Shown: piece by piece, positions 1 to 7,387 of the stretch
Layout: every line of letters begins with the position of its first letter
Numbering within the stretch: position 1 is the first letter of the stretch
From: an uncultured Moraxella sp.
GTDB taxonomy: Bacteria; Pseudomonadota; Gammaproteobacteria; Pseudomonadales; Moraxellaceae
Assembly: GCA_927911235.1 (NCBI GenBank)
Contig: CAKMOY010000039.1
Span: 1-7,508, forward strand
Direction of reading: 5' to 3'
DNA length: 7,508 nt
Made by a program: the position numbers and the translations under genes
Notes under the pieces: model-generated
Databases searched by the model: none
What the model saw: only the letters and a program-made list of their open reading frames with translations
Told to the model about the DNA's origin: nothing

Positions 1-993
1 AAAAATAAAAAACTGCTAATGCCCAAACAAATACAACCCGTACCAAATACTCGCCCCAGATTAAATCTATCAGCACAATAACCAAATACCAACGCCCCCA
101 AACTGGCAAACAAAATCGCCACATTATTGGCAATCGCTATCTCACTACTGTCCACATCAAAATACTGCACAGCGATATCTGGCAATAGCAAAAATACGAT
201 TAAATACACGCTTGATGTGAACCACGACAACAAAAAAGTAATGACAAAACCATAACGGTATTTTTTAAACACCCGTTTTATTGGCAAAGTTGTTAAAATC
301 TCACCCTTTTGTTTGGCATTTTTCCAAATAGGCGTTTCTACCAAACGATATCGCAATAAAATGGTAATAAATGAACAAATCGCCCCCAAAATCAATGGAA
401 TCCGCCAACCAAACTGCATCATCTCATCTACCGTCAACATCTCGAACAAAGTCGCACTTATCAGATTGGCAAATAAAACAGGCAAAATTAAACTGGTAAT
501 AATCAAACTACTTGCCCAACCAATATGCCAACGTGGTACTTGTTCAATCACATACACCCAAGAAATCGGCACTTCCGCCCCTATTCCCACGCCTTGTAAT
601 AATCGCACTACCACGAGTAACAACACCGCCCACGACCCTATCATCTGATAAGTCGGCAAAAGTCCAATAACAAGTGTCATCAAAGCCACTGTCGCAAGGC
701 TATACAACATCACTTTTTTTTCTGCCAAACCTATCAGCACTATCGGCAAATATCATACCACCCAACGGACGAGAAACATAGCCAATAAACACCAATGCCA
801 AAAATCCGAGCTGTTTTAACTCATCATCTAAATCTTTTGGGAAAAACGCATGAACAATCGCATCATTAAACGAAAAATACACCACAAAATTAAAACAAGT
901 AAAGAATTCTGCCAATGCAACCAACAAAATAATCTGTTGTTCTTTGGCGTTTAACACTCGCAACTCTTCGGTTGTATCCGACATAAAAGGCAT
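1..993 (-). CDS. MFS transporter, metabolite:H+ symporter type, frameshifted and cut by window edge
   Basis: Inner-membrane secondary transporter of the major facilitator superfamily; the substrate cannot be read from sequence. The first 97 residues carry TM1 (IILLVALAEFF), TM2 and the loop 2-3 motif A (ADSADRFGRKK), then the frame closes at a TAG just after an A8 run (714-721). Removing one A gives an open frame to the window edge, about 330 residues in all. The restored frame has RLLQGVGIGAE in TM4, the family-typical FGWRIPLILGA followed by RLVETPIW before the central loop, and a second motif A (GYCADRF) in the C-terminal half. Known MHS proteins are roughly 430-450 residues, so about 100 C-terminal residues lie outside. 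Start: ATG at 993 has AAGG six bases upstream; the in-frame ATG at 984 is too far from it. A possible minus-strand -10 (TATAAT, 1050-1055) has no good -35. Family call is firm; whether the protein is made depends on the A8 tract. Confidence 0.85.
714..721 (-). repeat. A8 homopolymer (coding strand) at MFS frameshift
   Basis: Eight A residues on the coding strand span the Arg-Lys-Lys of motif A. As read, the frame continues Ser-Asp-Val-Val and stops. With seven A residues it continues KKVMLYSLATVALMTLVIG, a proper membrane segment. The repair is therefore one base fewer in this run. Sequencing error, slippage mutation and phase variation all give this picture. Confidence 0.85.
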
Positions 994-999
994 ACATCA

Positions 1000-1003
1000 C
1001 CTT
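1000..1003 (-). promoter_or_regulatory. Ribosome binding site of MFS gene
   Basis: AAGG on the minus strand, six bases before the ATG at 993. It decides this start over the in-frame ATG three codons later. Confidence 0.55.
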
Positions 1004-1195
1004 AACAAACATTTAATGAAAATTAACAAAACAAAAAAAATAACACACAATTATAAACAAACTGCTTATAAAATAATTAGATACAATGTCATATTTTTGT
1101 AATAAACATTTTGGTGATGTTGAAAATATAAGTTTTTGTAAGTTAGGTAGAGCAAAGCGATACTCAACACAAATAATTAAATATTGGATAAAAAG

Positions 1196-2882
1196 TTATA
1201 ACAACCACTGAATTGGCAATACCGAAAAAATCCGAATCCATGTGCTATTGACCAATGACAAACGGGGTTCATTGGCTTTATTTAATACAATCGGTCTGTC
1301 TTCGTCCAACGTTTGCCACACGATACGGTTTTTATCTGATAACATTAATTTGTAGCTAATATTTAAAATATTATCATCAAACATTTTGTGCATGGCTTTG
1401 GCAAGTGCAGGGTCATAAATCACCACGCCAAGCTCAGTATTGATATTGGCGGAGCGTGGGTCCACATTGTATGAACCGATAAACGCCAATCTATCATCAA
1501 CCGCAAAGGCTTTGGTATGTAGGCTTGTGCTGATTTCATTGCGAGATAAACGGGGCTTTTTGATACGCAAATCCGCATCAGCACTGGACTTTAGTTCGTA
1601 CAATTTCACCCCTGCTTTTAGCAAAGGCAAGCGTGCTTCGCTATACCCTACGTGAACGGTTGGCACATCGGTAGAATCAAAAGAATTGGTTAAAATAGTT
1701 ACATTCACACCATCGGCGACCAGTTGATTTAGCTCTTTGATGCCACGATTGGTCGGCACAAAATAAGACGAAACCACGGTAAAATCATGCTTTGGTGTGC
1801 CAATACTCTCTCGTAATTGCTCAACCAGACGTTCAGATTTGTTGTCTTTTTTTAACAATTTTTGCACATTGTCGGCAAAAAAATCAATTTTTGCCCAACG
1901 AAATTTTAAGCGTTTTTGGGCTAATACATCATTCAACGCATGGTGATGACTACCCAATGCCAAAGCTGGCGTTTGATAAAAATCTTGACTATGAAACCAT
2001 TGTTCATTTTTTTTGATTTTATCAAGACTATCAAAAAAACAGTTGCTCCGTATTTATCATATGGATTTTATTGGTTTTATTATTCACTTCATAAGGCAAA
2101 ACCAAGTTTTCAATATCATAACTGATTGGACTATTCCAATATTGTTCAAAACTGTCGTTGATACTGTCCACCACCTTGCCCGCAAGTAATACATCAAGGT
2201 CAGAAAACTCATTTTTGGTATCACTGCGTAAATATTCATTGCCAATATTGCGTCCGCCAATAATAGATAATTGTTTGTCAAAAGTCATACTTTTGTTGTG
2301 CATTCTACGATGATAACGTGGCATGGCTACCGCAAAATTAGCAGTAGTCAGCGAGCGGATAATTTTTGGGTTAATATAACGTACCGCAATGTTTGGGTGG
2401 CTGGCAAAAGCCAATAATAGTTGGTCAATTTTACTGTCGGTATTTAAATCATCTAGCAACAATCGCACTTTGACACCACGATTTGCCATATCGTACAATT
2501 GCTTGAGCATTAACTGCCCCGCTTCATCGTTGTGCCAAATGTAATATTGAATATCAATGCTGTGCTTGGCTAAATCGGTCAACATACTGCGAGAAGCAAA
2601 GGCATCACGACTGGTAATAATCGGATAATAACCAGACAAATTTTTATCCGTTGGCGGTGCTGTTTGGCTAATTTGTTGAATTAAATCGGTTTTTTTAGAA
2701 AGTTTTGGTTGTAGTTGTTGTGATTGTTGGGTTAATAATTGGCTTTTTAGTGAATGTGGTTTGACAGGTAATTGTTGGCAAGCGGTTAAAAAAATCGCAA
2801 CCCATGTCAAAAAAAACCATTGAACTGTTGAATGATATTGAAAAATTTTTAAAAAACTTTTGACAAAATTTGGCTGAACCAT
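1196..2882 (-). CDS. clsC: ClsC/YmdC-type cardiolipin synthase-like PLD lipoprotein, frameshifted
   Basis: Phospholipase D superfamily protein of the ClsC (YmdC) type. In E. coli ClsC makes cardiolipin from phosphatidylglycerol and phosphatidylethanolamine; the same reaction here is inferred. The first HKD motif is HNKSMTFD (His195, Lys197 counting from ATG 2882), followed by GGRNIGNEY. The second is HTKAFAVDD (His455, Lys457) followed by GSYNVDPRSANINTE. The C-terminus SVLPIQWLL matches my recollection of the E. coli ClsC end. The N-terminus has a hydrophobic stretch ending in the lipobox LTAC (Cys35), so a membrane-anchored lipoprotein is predicted. As read, the frame stops at 2031-2033 inside a T7 run and reopens in another frame. 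Removing one T joins the halves into 561 residues with no other stop. E. coli ClsC is about 473 residues; the extra length is mainly the lipoprotein leader and a Gln-rich linker. Start: ATG 2882 is preferred; an in-frame TTG at 2888 is possible, and no strong RBS is seen. Confidence 0.85.
2033..2039 (-). repeat. T7 homopolymer (coding strand) at clsC frameshift
   Basis: The coding strand reads CTG-TTT-TTT-TGA here. With six T residues it reads LFFDSLDKIKKNEQWF and runs straight into the second half of the protein. A +1 shift at TTT-TGA would do the same, formally like the prfB site, but a GGAG about nine bases upstream of the last TTT is not at the prfB spacing. A one-base indel is the simpler explanation. 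Confidence 0.8.
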
Positions 2883-3002
2883 TGACAATGCTCACAAACA
2901 AGACCTAAAAAGGACAGATAGTTTATCAATTCTTAACAAAATTCGCTACTTTATCCAAAAAATTTCATTGTAAAAATTTGTTACATTTTTGCCAGAACAT
3001 AA

Positions 3003-3031
3003 AAAAACTCACAAAAAATTTGTGAGTTTTT
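3003..3031 (-). terminator. Rho-independent terminator after tetR
   Basis: A perfect 13-bp stem (3003-3015 with 3019-3031) closes a 3-base AAA loop. It starts 26 bases past the tetR stop and runs into a T tract on the minus strand. The stem core is CTCAC/GTGAG and the rest is A-T, so it is symmetric and could work in both directions. It separates tetR from the downstream clsC-like gene. Confidence 0.85.
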
Positions 3032-3056
3032 AAATAATAGTTGAATATTTAACTGT

Positions 3057-3743
3057 TTAGTTTTTTGGCAAATTTTCTGGCAAATAGCTACGCAAATATG
3101 CAATCAATGCAGAAGTCGCTTCACGGCGATAAGTATCGCTGATTTTGCCTTCTGAGCGGTATGCCAATTGTAGAACACCGTTGATAATGCCATAACCGAC
3201 CAACATTTGTTTTTGAATGCTGTCAAAGGCTGGCATTTTGTATTGTGCTGACAATTTATCATAAATCATACGAGTGATTTGTTTTTCCACTTCACTGCCA
3301 AATTGATTGTTTTCAAAGGCTGGTGTGTTGGTTTCATAAATCAAACGAGCGACTGTGGGGTCAGTTTGAATCGCTTCAACACCTGCTTCAATCAAACCTG
3401 ACAAATAATCTTGCCAACGGCTGTATTTTGCCACATCAACAGTTTCTAACTTGGTGATAATTTCGCTCGTGTTTAGGTAGCGTAATGCCAAGAAAATCGC
3501 TGATACATTTGGGAAAAAGTGATACGCTGATGCACGTGGAATGCCCGCTTTATCGCACACATCTGCCAAAGTAATTTCAGCAATCGGACGAGTAGCTGAA
3601 AGCTCTTTTGCGGCTGCCAACAGTTTTTGACGGCGTAAACGACCTTGTTGGCTGGTAAATTTAAATTTGTTTGGAACAAGACGGCGTGCTAACTCTGAAT
3701 CTGCCAACACGTTGTCAATTTTTTCATCATATGATGTTGCCAT
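3057..3743 (-). CDS. TetR/AcrR-family transcriptional regulator
   Basis: Intact 228-residue one-component DNA-binding regulator, normally a dimeric repressor released by a small ligand. The TetR_N helix-turn-helix is clear at residues 58-79 (TLADVCDKAGIPRASAYHFF); the Tyr-His-Phe-Phe ending of the recognition helix is characteristic of the family. About 35 mostly charged residues precede the first HTH helix, a longer N-terminal arm than in many TetR proteins. Residues 85-228 are the helical ligand and dimerisation domain, which is divergent, so the ligand and targets cannot be predicted. Start: ATG 3743 has a strong GAGGAG six bases upstream. The gene has its own terminator and is flanked by genes on the same strand, so the usual divergent-target rule does not identify a target. 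A perfect inverted repeat upstream (3849-3880) is a candidate operator for autoregulation. Family call is very sure; no specific gene name is recognised. Confidence 0.95.
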   Translation of the reverse strand: MATSYDEKIDNVLADSELARRLVPNKFKFTSQQGRLRRQKLLAAAKELSATRPIAEITLADVCDKAGIPRASAYHFFPNVSAIFLALRYLNTSEIITKLETVDVAKYSRWQDYLSGLIEAGVEAIQTDPTVARLIYETNTPAFENNQFGSEVEKQITRMIYDKLSAQYKMPAFDSIQKQMLVGYGIINGVLQLAYRSEGKISDTYRREATSALIAYLRSYLPENLPKN

Positions 3744-3749
3744 AATAAA

Positions 3750-3755
3750 CTCCTC
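3750..3755 (-). promoter_or_regulatory. Strong Shine-Dalgarno of tetR
   Basis: GAGGAG on the minus strand, six bases before the ATG at 3743. This is the best ribosome binding site in the window and fixes the tetR start. Confidence 0.8.
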
Positions 3756-3848
3756 AAAAGGTGAATGTTTAATTTGTGCTTGATGATTAAGTTATCATGT
3801 TATTCTTTTAGTTTTTCACTAATTTTTTTGAAAATAACTTAAAAATTT

Positions 3849-3880
3849 TTCAATATAGCTTTACTGTTGGTTATATTGAA
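3849..3880. promoter_or_regulatory. Perfect 9-bp inverted repeat, candidate TetR operator
   Basis: TTCAATATA (3849-3857) is matched exactly by TATATTGAA (3872-3880) around a 14-base spacer. It lies about 105-137 bases upstream of the tetR start. TetR-family proteins bind palindromes near their own promoters, so autoregulation is a reasonable inference. The minus strand contains TATATT within the left arm, which could be a -10. The spacer is long for one TetR dimer, so two dimers, another regulator, or chance in AT-rich DNA are alternatives. Confidence 0.45.
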
Positions 3881-4033
3881 GCAAGCAGCCAAATGATTGC
3901 CGTTATAATAACAAAGTTTAGTTTGGTATTAAGTATGTTTATTGTTCTGAATTCTTAAGACACTCTAAAACTTTGTAAATTTATTTTAATCATGTGCTAA
4001 AATATGCCCAAATCCTGATTAAAAAAAAGCATA

Positions 4034-4064
4034 AAAAAGCCAAAAGATAATCTTTTGGCTTTTT
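4034..4064 (-). terminator. Rho-independent terminator of glycine-zipper gene
   Basis: A 14-bp perfect stem (4034-4047 with 4051-4064) with a GCC/GGC core and a 3-base loop lies about 33 bases past the stop of the minus-strand gene. A-runs on the plus strand (4033-4038 and 4021-4028) give the U tract on the transcript. It insulates tetR from this gene. Confidence 0.9.
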
Positions 4065-4096
4065 GATTAATAACAAATTGTTACTAACTTTGTGTA

Positions 4097-4624
4097 TTAT
4101 ACACGATTTTCTGGAATAATGCGATACCATGCATCACGTGCTGCTTGACGAGCTTCTGCCCATAATAGAAGTGAATCGCCTTTGACTTCGTTCCATGAAC
4201 GCTCTAAGTCTGACTCAACGTCTTCAAAGCGTGTGTTTGCGTCATAGCGTGGACGGTTGGCATAACCAACTGCATACGCTGGCTGATAATCACGGTCATA
4301 GTCATATTCTGAGTTGTAATATGCTGTGCTAACGTATTGACCACGCCAGTAAGTATCTTCAACGGTTGGGTCAATTTTTTCGGCAACGCTATGACCTGCT
4401 GAACCACCAATCACTGCACCGATTGCACCACCGATTAATGCACCCAGTGGACCACCGATTGCACCAATCGCCGCACCTGCTGCTGCACCGCCTAAGCCAC
4501 CAATACCAGTACCGATAGGGTGTGAACCAGGTTCGCCTGTGATTGGGTCTGCGTTCAAATCTTCACGCACTTCTTCTGGGGCTTCTTTTACGATATCACG
4601 GTTAATATTATCATAATTACTCAT
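4097..4624 (-). CDS. Glycine-zipper domain protein of unknown function
   Basis: Intact 175-residue protein. Residues 1-36 are polar and acidic with no signal peptide. Residues 37-78 are a Gly/Ala-rich glycine zipper (GIGGLGGAAAG, GGPLGALIGGAIGAVIGG), able to form one or two close-packed membrane helices or a helical hairpin. Residues 90-130 are Tyr/Asp-rich (EDTYWRGQY, YDYDRDYQPAYAVG). Residues 132-170 form a charged domain (RFEDVESDLERSWNEVKG then WAEARQAARDAW). I recall the YWR...F(E/D)xVExxLxRxW...ARDAW pattern in conserved hypothetical proteins of other Proteobacteria and cyanobacteria; no function is known to me. Membrane association is inferred. Start: ATG 4624 has AAGGA eight bases upstream. 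It is a single-gene unit with its own terminator and a possible promoter at 4721-4750, divergent from the Lon-like protease gene. Confidence 0.9.
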   Translation of the reverse strand: MSNYDNINRDIVKEAPEEVREDLNADPITGEPGSHPIGTGIGGLGGAAAGAAIGAIGGPLGALIGGAIGAVIGGSAGHSVAEKIDPTVEDTYWRGQYVSTAYYNSEYDYDRDYQPAYAVGYANRPRYDANTRFEDVESDLERSWNEVKGDSLLLWAEARQAARDAWYRIIPENRV

Positions 4625-4632
4625 TTTGATTT

Positions 4633-4637
4633 TCCTT
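4633..4637 (-). promoter_or_regulatory. Ribosome binding site of glycine-zipper gene
   Basis: AAGGA on the minus strand, eight bases before the ATG at 4624. Confidence 0.55.
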
Positions 4638-4720
4638 TTTTTGATTCAAAACATTGACTTAAGAAAATTATTTGCTGTTTTTGATTTTCTTACTCAAAAT
4701 CGCTTATTGCTAAACTTGGG

Positions 4721-4750
4721 ACTATAATAGGTAATTTTTTTGCGTAACAA
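4721..4750 (-). promoter_or_regulatory. Possible sigma-70 promoter of glycine-zipper gene
   Basis: On the minus strand, TTGTTA (4745-4750) is followed after 18 bases by TATAGT (4721-4726), matching the consensus at 4 of 6 and 5 of 6 positions. It lies about 100 bases upstream of the ATG. In AT-rich DNA such matches arise easily, so this is tentative. Confidence 0.4.
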
Positions 4751-4915
4751 TACGATGTTTTTGTGAATTGGGTAAGTTTCGCACACACATTTGGTAATCA
4801 TTTGTAATTTTTATCATTGTCATGTAAAAAATCAATCATTTACGTTATGCGTGCTTATCTTTTGTAACATTATGTGTCATACTTTTTGTAAAAATTCATT
4901 GCTTTTTTGCCAAAA

Positions 4916-4944
4916 TTGCCACATCATACGTTTTTAAATTTATT
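4916..4944 (+). promoter_or_regulatory. Possible sigma-70 promoter of Lon-like protease gene
   Basis: TTGCCA (4916-4921, 5 of 6 to consensus) is followed after 17 bases by TTTATT (4939-4944, 4 of 6), ending 33 bases before the ATG. The leader would be about 27 bases and shows no good Shine-Dalgarno. Tentative. Confidence 0.35.
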
Positions 4945-4977
4945 CATTTAACAATCTGCACAAAAAATTGTAAAAAT

Positions 4978-7382
4978 ATGCCAAAATCTCACTTAAAACC
5001 TTTAACCGTTACACAGCTAAAACGCTACACCGACCCAAAAACCCTACCAAAAAACAGCCAACTTATCAAAAATATTGACACAAGTAAAATCGGTCAAGAA
5101 CGTGCCTGCCGTGCGATTGCAACAGCGTTGGACATTCGTGCCAATGGCTATCATATTTTTGCGTCTGGTGAAAATGGTTTGGGCAAACGAACGCTTGTTA
5201 CCAAACTTTTGTCCGATTATGCCAAAACTCGCCCTTTGCCAAAAGATTGGGTTTATGTACATAATTTTACGGACGCTCGTTCACCGATTGCGTTGCAGTT
5301 GCCGACTGGTATGGCAACCATTTTTGCTGATGATGTCAAAAATTTGTGGGAAAAGTCAAAACGTCTGCTCAATCAACGCTTTCGTAGTGAACATTATCAA
5401 TCCAAAGTAGAAGCCATCAAAAACCAAACCAGTTTGCAAGAAGAACAGGCATATTTGGCATTGAATGAAGAAGGCAAGCAGTTTTCGCTGATGTTAAGTG
5501 TCCGCCCTTTTGACAACAAGCCTGTATTTGTCAATACCCTTGATGATGAAGAAGTTTTGCAAAAAACCGCCAAAAAAATCGGCAAAAAACCAAAAAGAGA
5601 CAACAAATCCCCTATTTGAACAGTCTTGGCAAAAAAATCATATGCAAAAACGCCTAAGTCTTTTGACTATTGCATTAGAAAAAATTGAACATGAAGCCAA
5701 CAACAAACTGCAAGCCTTGCACCACGCTTTGGCAAAACGAGCGTTACAGCCGTTATTTGACAGTTTATTTGAAAAATATCACGATTTACCAAAAGTGATT
5801 GATTATTTAAAACAAGTTCATGACGACATGGTCGGTCATGTGGAACGCATTGTCAATGAAGATGATGAAGAGTTTTTGCCCAGTCATTTTTCGTCCGTGC
5901 CTGCCCGTTACTTTGTCAATGTGATTGCCAGTCAAGACCCCAATCAGCACGCTCCGATTGTATTTGAAGAGTTGCCAACGCATTTAAATCTGCTCGGTCA
6001 TGTGGAGCAAATTACTCATATGGGAACGGTTTCCACTGATGTGAGTTTGATTCGTGCAGGGTCGTTGCACCGAGCCAATGGCGGTTATTTGATACTAGAA
6101 GCCAACAGTCTTTTAGAATATCCGTATGCGTGGCAAGGACTAAAACGTGCGTTACAAAGCCGTCAAATCAAGATGTCAAGCCTTGAGCAAATGCTGACTT
6201 TGACAGGTAGTATCAGCCTTGAGCCACAGCCGATTGAGCTTGATGTTAAGGTGATTTTGTTGGGTGAGCCTGATTTGTATTATGATTTGTTGGATTTTGA
6301 GCCAGAGTTTAATGCGGTGTTTAAAATTCGAGCCGATTTTCATGATACCATCGCTCGCATGCCTGAAAATGAACAGTTGATGGTTGCCAAAATTGCCGAT
6401 ATGATTAAAAATATCAACTTTTGCCTTTTGACAATACCGCTTTGGCAAGTTTGTTGGATTATTTAAGCGAACAAGCCGAAGACCAAACTGAGCTAAGTTT
6501 GCACAGCGACCGTTTGGGGCAATTGTTGCTAGAAGCGAACCGTTATGCCGTGATGAATACTGTAAAAACTGTGAACCAAAGCCACGTGTTACAAGCAATT
6601 GGCGATATTCAGTATCGTTCGGGTTATCTACGACAGTTGTTTTGGCAAGAGCTTGAAAAAGGACAACAACTGATTAGCACGCAAGGCGAAGCGGTGGGAC
6701 AGATTAACGCTTTGACGGTGATAAGTTATGCCGATAGTGAATTTGGTATGCCTGCTCGCCTGACAGCAAGCGTGCATTATAGTGCGGGCAATGCCGATAT
6801 TTTGGACATTGAGCGAGATGTGGATTTGGGCGGTTCTATTCATGCCAAAGGCGTGCTGATTATGAGTAGCTATCTTAAAGCCTTGTTTGCTGATGATTAT
6901 CCGCTTAATTTTACCGCTTCTCTCGCCTTTGAACAAAGTTATGGCGGTATTGATGGCGACAGTGCCACCGTTGCCGAAACTTGTGCGTTGCTCTCTGCAT
7001 TGGCTCAAGTGCCGATTTGCCAAAATTTGGCAGTAACAGGCTCAATGAATCAGTTTGGACAAGTGCAAGCGGTGGGCGGTGTCAATGCCAAAATCGCAGG
7101 TTTTTTTGATGCGTGTGTGGAAAAAGGTTTGACAGGTAATCAAGGCGTAATTATCCCAAAAGCCAACTTAAATCAACTAATGCTCCGCCAAGATATCATT
7201 GAAAAGTCAAAAATGGCGAATTTCACATTTTTGCAGTGGAACACGTCAATGAAGCCTTGTCGTTACTGACAAATGCCGATATTGACAGCACCACCAAAAA
7301 AGGCAAGTACAAAAAAGGCACATTATACCAAAAAATTCATACTCGCCTTGCTGAATGGGAAGAAAAAATGGCGGAAAAATAA
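4978..7382 (+). CDS. Lon-like AAA+ ATP-dependent protease (AAA_32/Lon_C type), three frameshifts
   Basis: Cytoplasmic ATP-dependent serine protease of the family holding E. coli YcbZ and, as I recall, Pseudomonas AsrA; it lacks the classical Lon substrate-binding domain. The start shows the family's IGQERA followed by GYHIFASGENGLGKRT, a P-loop-like segment (residues 57-72). A charged linker follows, then LLGHVEQITHMG, LHRANGGYLILEA (Walker B-like, near 368) and LLGEPDLYYDLL. The C-terminal Lon domain has GGIDGDSATVAE with catalytic Ser at 6961-6963 (residue 662) and VGGVNAKIAGFF with catalytic Lys at 7090-7092 (residue 705); the 43-residue spacing equals E. coli Lon Ser679-Lys722. Three one-base shifts break the frame, at about 5561-5596 (extra base), 6419-6422 (missing base) and 7209-7213 (missing base). 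Correcting them gives exactly 801 codons plus the TAA at 7380-7382, a usual family length. ATG 4978 has no clear Shine-Dalgarno. Confidence 0.88.
5561..5596 (+). other. Frameshift zone 1 in Lon-like gene (A-rich, one extra base)
   Basis: Four A-runs of 6, 7, 6 and 5 bases follow each other. The upstream frame runs on to a TGA at 5617-5619; the downstream frame is open past 5620 into family-typical sequence. One base too many in any of the runs explains it, most simply the A7 at 5572-5578. The encoded linker is variable in the family, so the exact point cannot be fixed. Confidence 0.8.
6419..6422 (+). other. Frameshift 2 in Lon-like gene (one base missing)
   Basis: The incoming frame reads MIKNINFCLLTIPLW and stops at 6464-6466. 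With one more T in the TTTT run it reads NINFLPFDNTALASLLDYL, matching the family's LPPFD-type lid segment. A T5 read as T4 explains it. Confidence 0.8.
7209..7213 (+). other. Frameshift 3 in Lon-like gene (one base missing)
   Basis: As read, the frame goes to KSKMANFTFLQW and stops at 7267-7269. With one more A in the A5 run it reads KSKNGEFHIFAVEHVNEALSLL, the normal end of the Lon domain, and continues to the TAA at 7380-7382. Confidence 0.8.
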
Positions 7383-7387
7383 ACGAA

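Larger units (their letters stand above)
3744..4096. other. 353-bp intergenic region upstream of tetR
   Basis: No plausible gene is seen on either strand. It holds, from right to left, the terminator of the glycine-zipper gene (4034-4064), an AT-rich stretch, the 9-bp inverted repeat (3849-3880), a weaker repeat TTGAAAA/TTTTCAA (3828-3834 and 3847-3853, partly overlapping the first), and the tetR leader and RBS. The tetR promoter must be here, but I could not find a -35/-10 pair with normal spacing that I would defend. Confidence 0.6.
4625..4977. other. 353-bp divergent intergenic region
   Basis: Very AT-rich spacer between the glycine-zipper gene (minus) and the Lon-like protease gene (plus), with no plausible ORF. 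It must hold both promoters; candidates are at 4721-4750 (minus) and 4916-4944 (plus). The motif TTGTAA or TTGTAAAAA recurs several times on the plus strand (for example 4802-4807, 4862-4867 and just before the protease start). I see no consensus sigma-32 promoter and no riboswitch-like fold. The minus-strand transcript would have a leader of roughly 90 bases. Confidence 0.55.

Noticed and set aside
313..648. 111-codon open frame on the plus strand, rich in Ile and Asn
   Set aside because: It lies wholly antisense to the MFS gene, whose corrected frame has transmembrane segments and family motifs throughout. No RBS and no recognisable domain.
1051..1071. Two TTATAA copies nine bases apart upstream of the MFS gene
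   Set aside because: TTATAA is its own reverse complement and is frequent in AT-rich spacers. The longer match fails just outside, so it is probably chance.
2031..2047. Programmed +1 frameshifting like prfB in the clsC-like gene
   Set aside because: The spacing of the upstream GGAG does not fit the prfB arrangement, and other genes in the window show equivalent breaks at sites that could not be programmed. A one-base indel explains all of them.
1196..2882. Two separate adjacent PLD genes, one HKD each
   Set aside because: The second half has no real start (its first codon is a TTG inside the corrected frame) and no RBS, and the halves join exactly after removing one base.
4204..4410. 68-codon open frame on the minus strand within the glycine-zipper gene
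   Set aside because: It overlaps the intact gene in another frame, with no domain and no RBS.
6176..6598. 140-codon open frame on the minus strand
   Set aside because: It is antisense to the Lon-like gene across conserved segments including the LPFD lid; composition and content look like a shadow frame.
6628..7023. 131-codon open frame on the minus strand
   Set aside because: It is antisense to the catalytic Lon domain, which carries the Ser of the Ser-Lys dyad on the plus strand.
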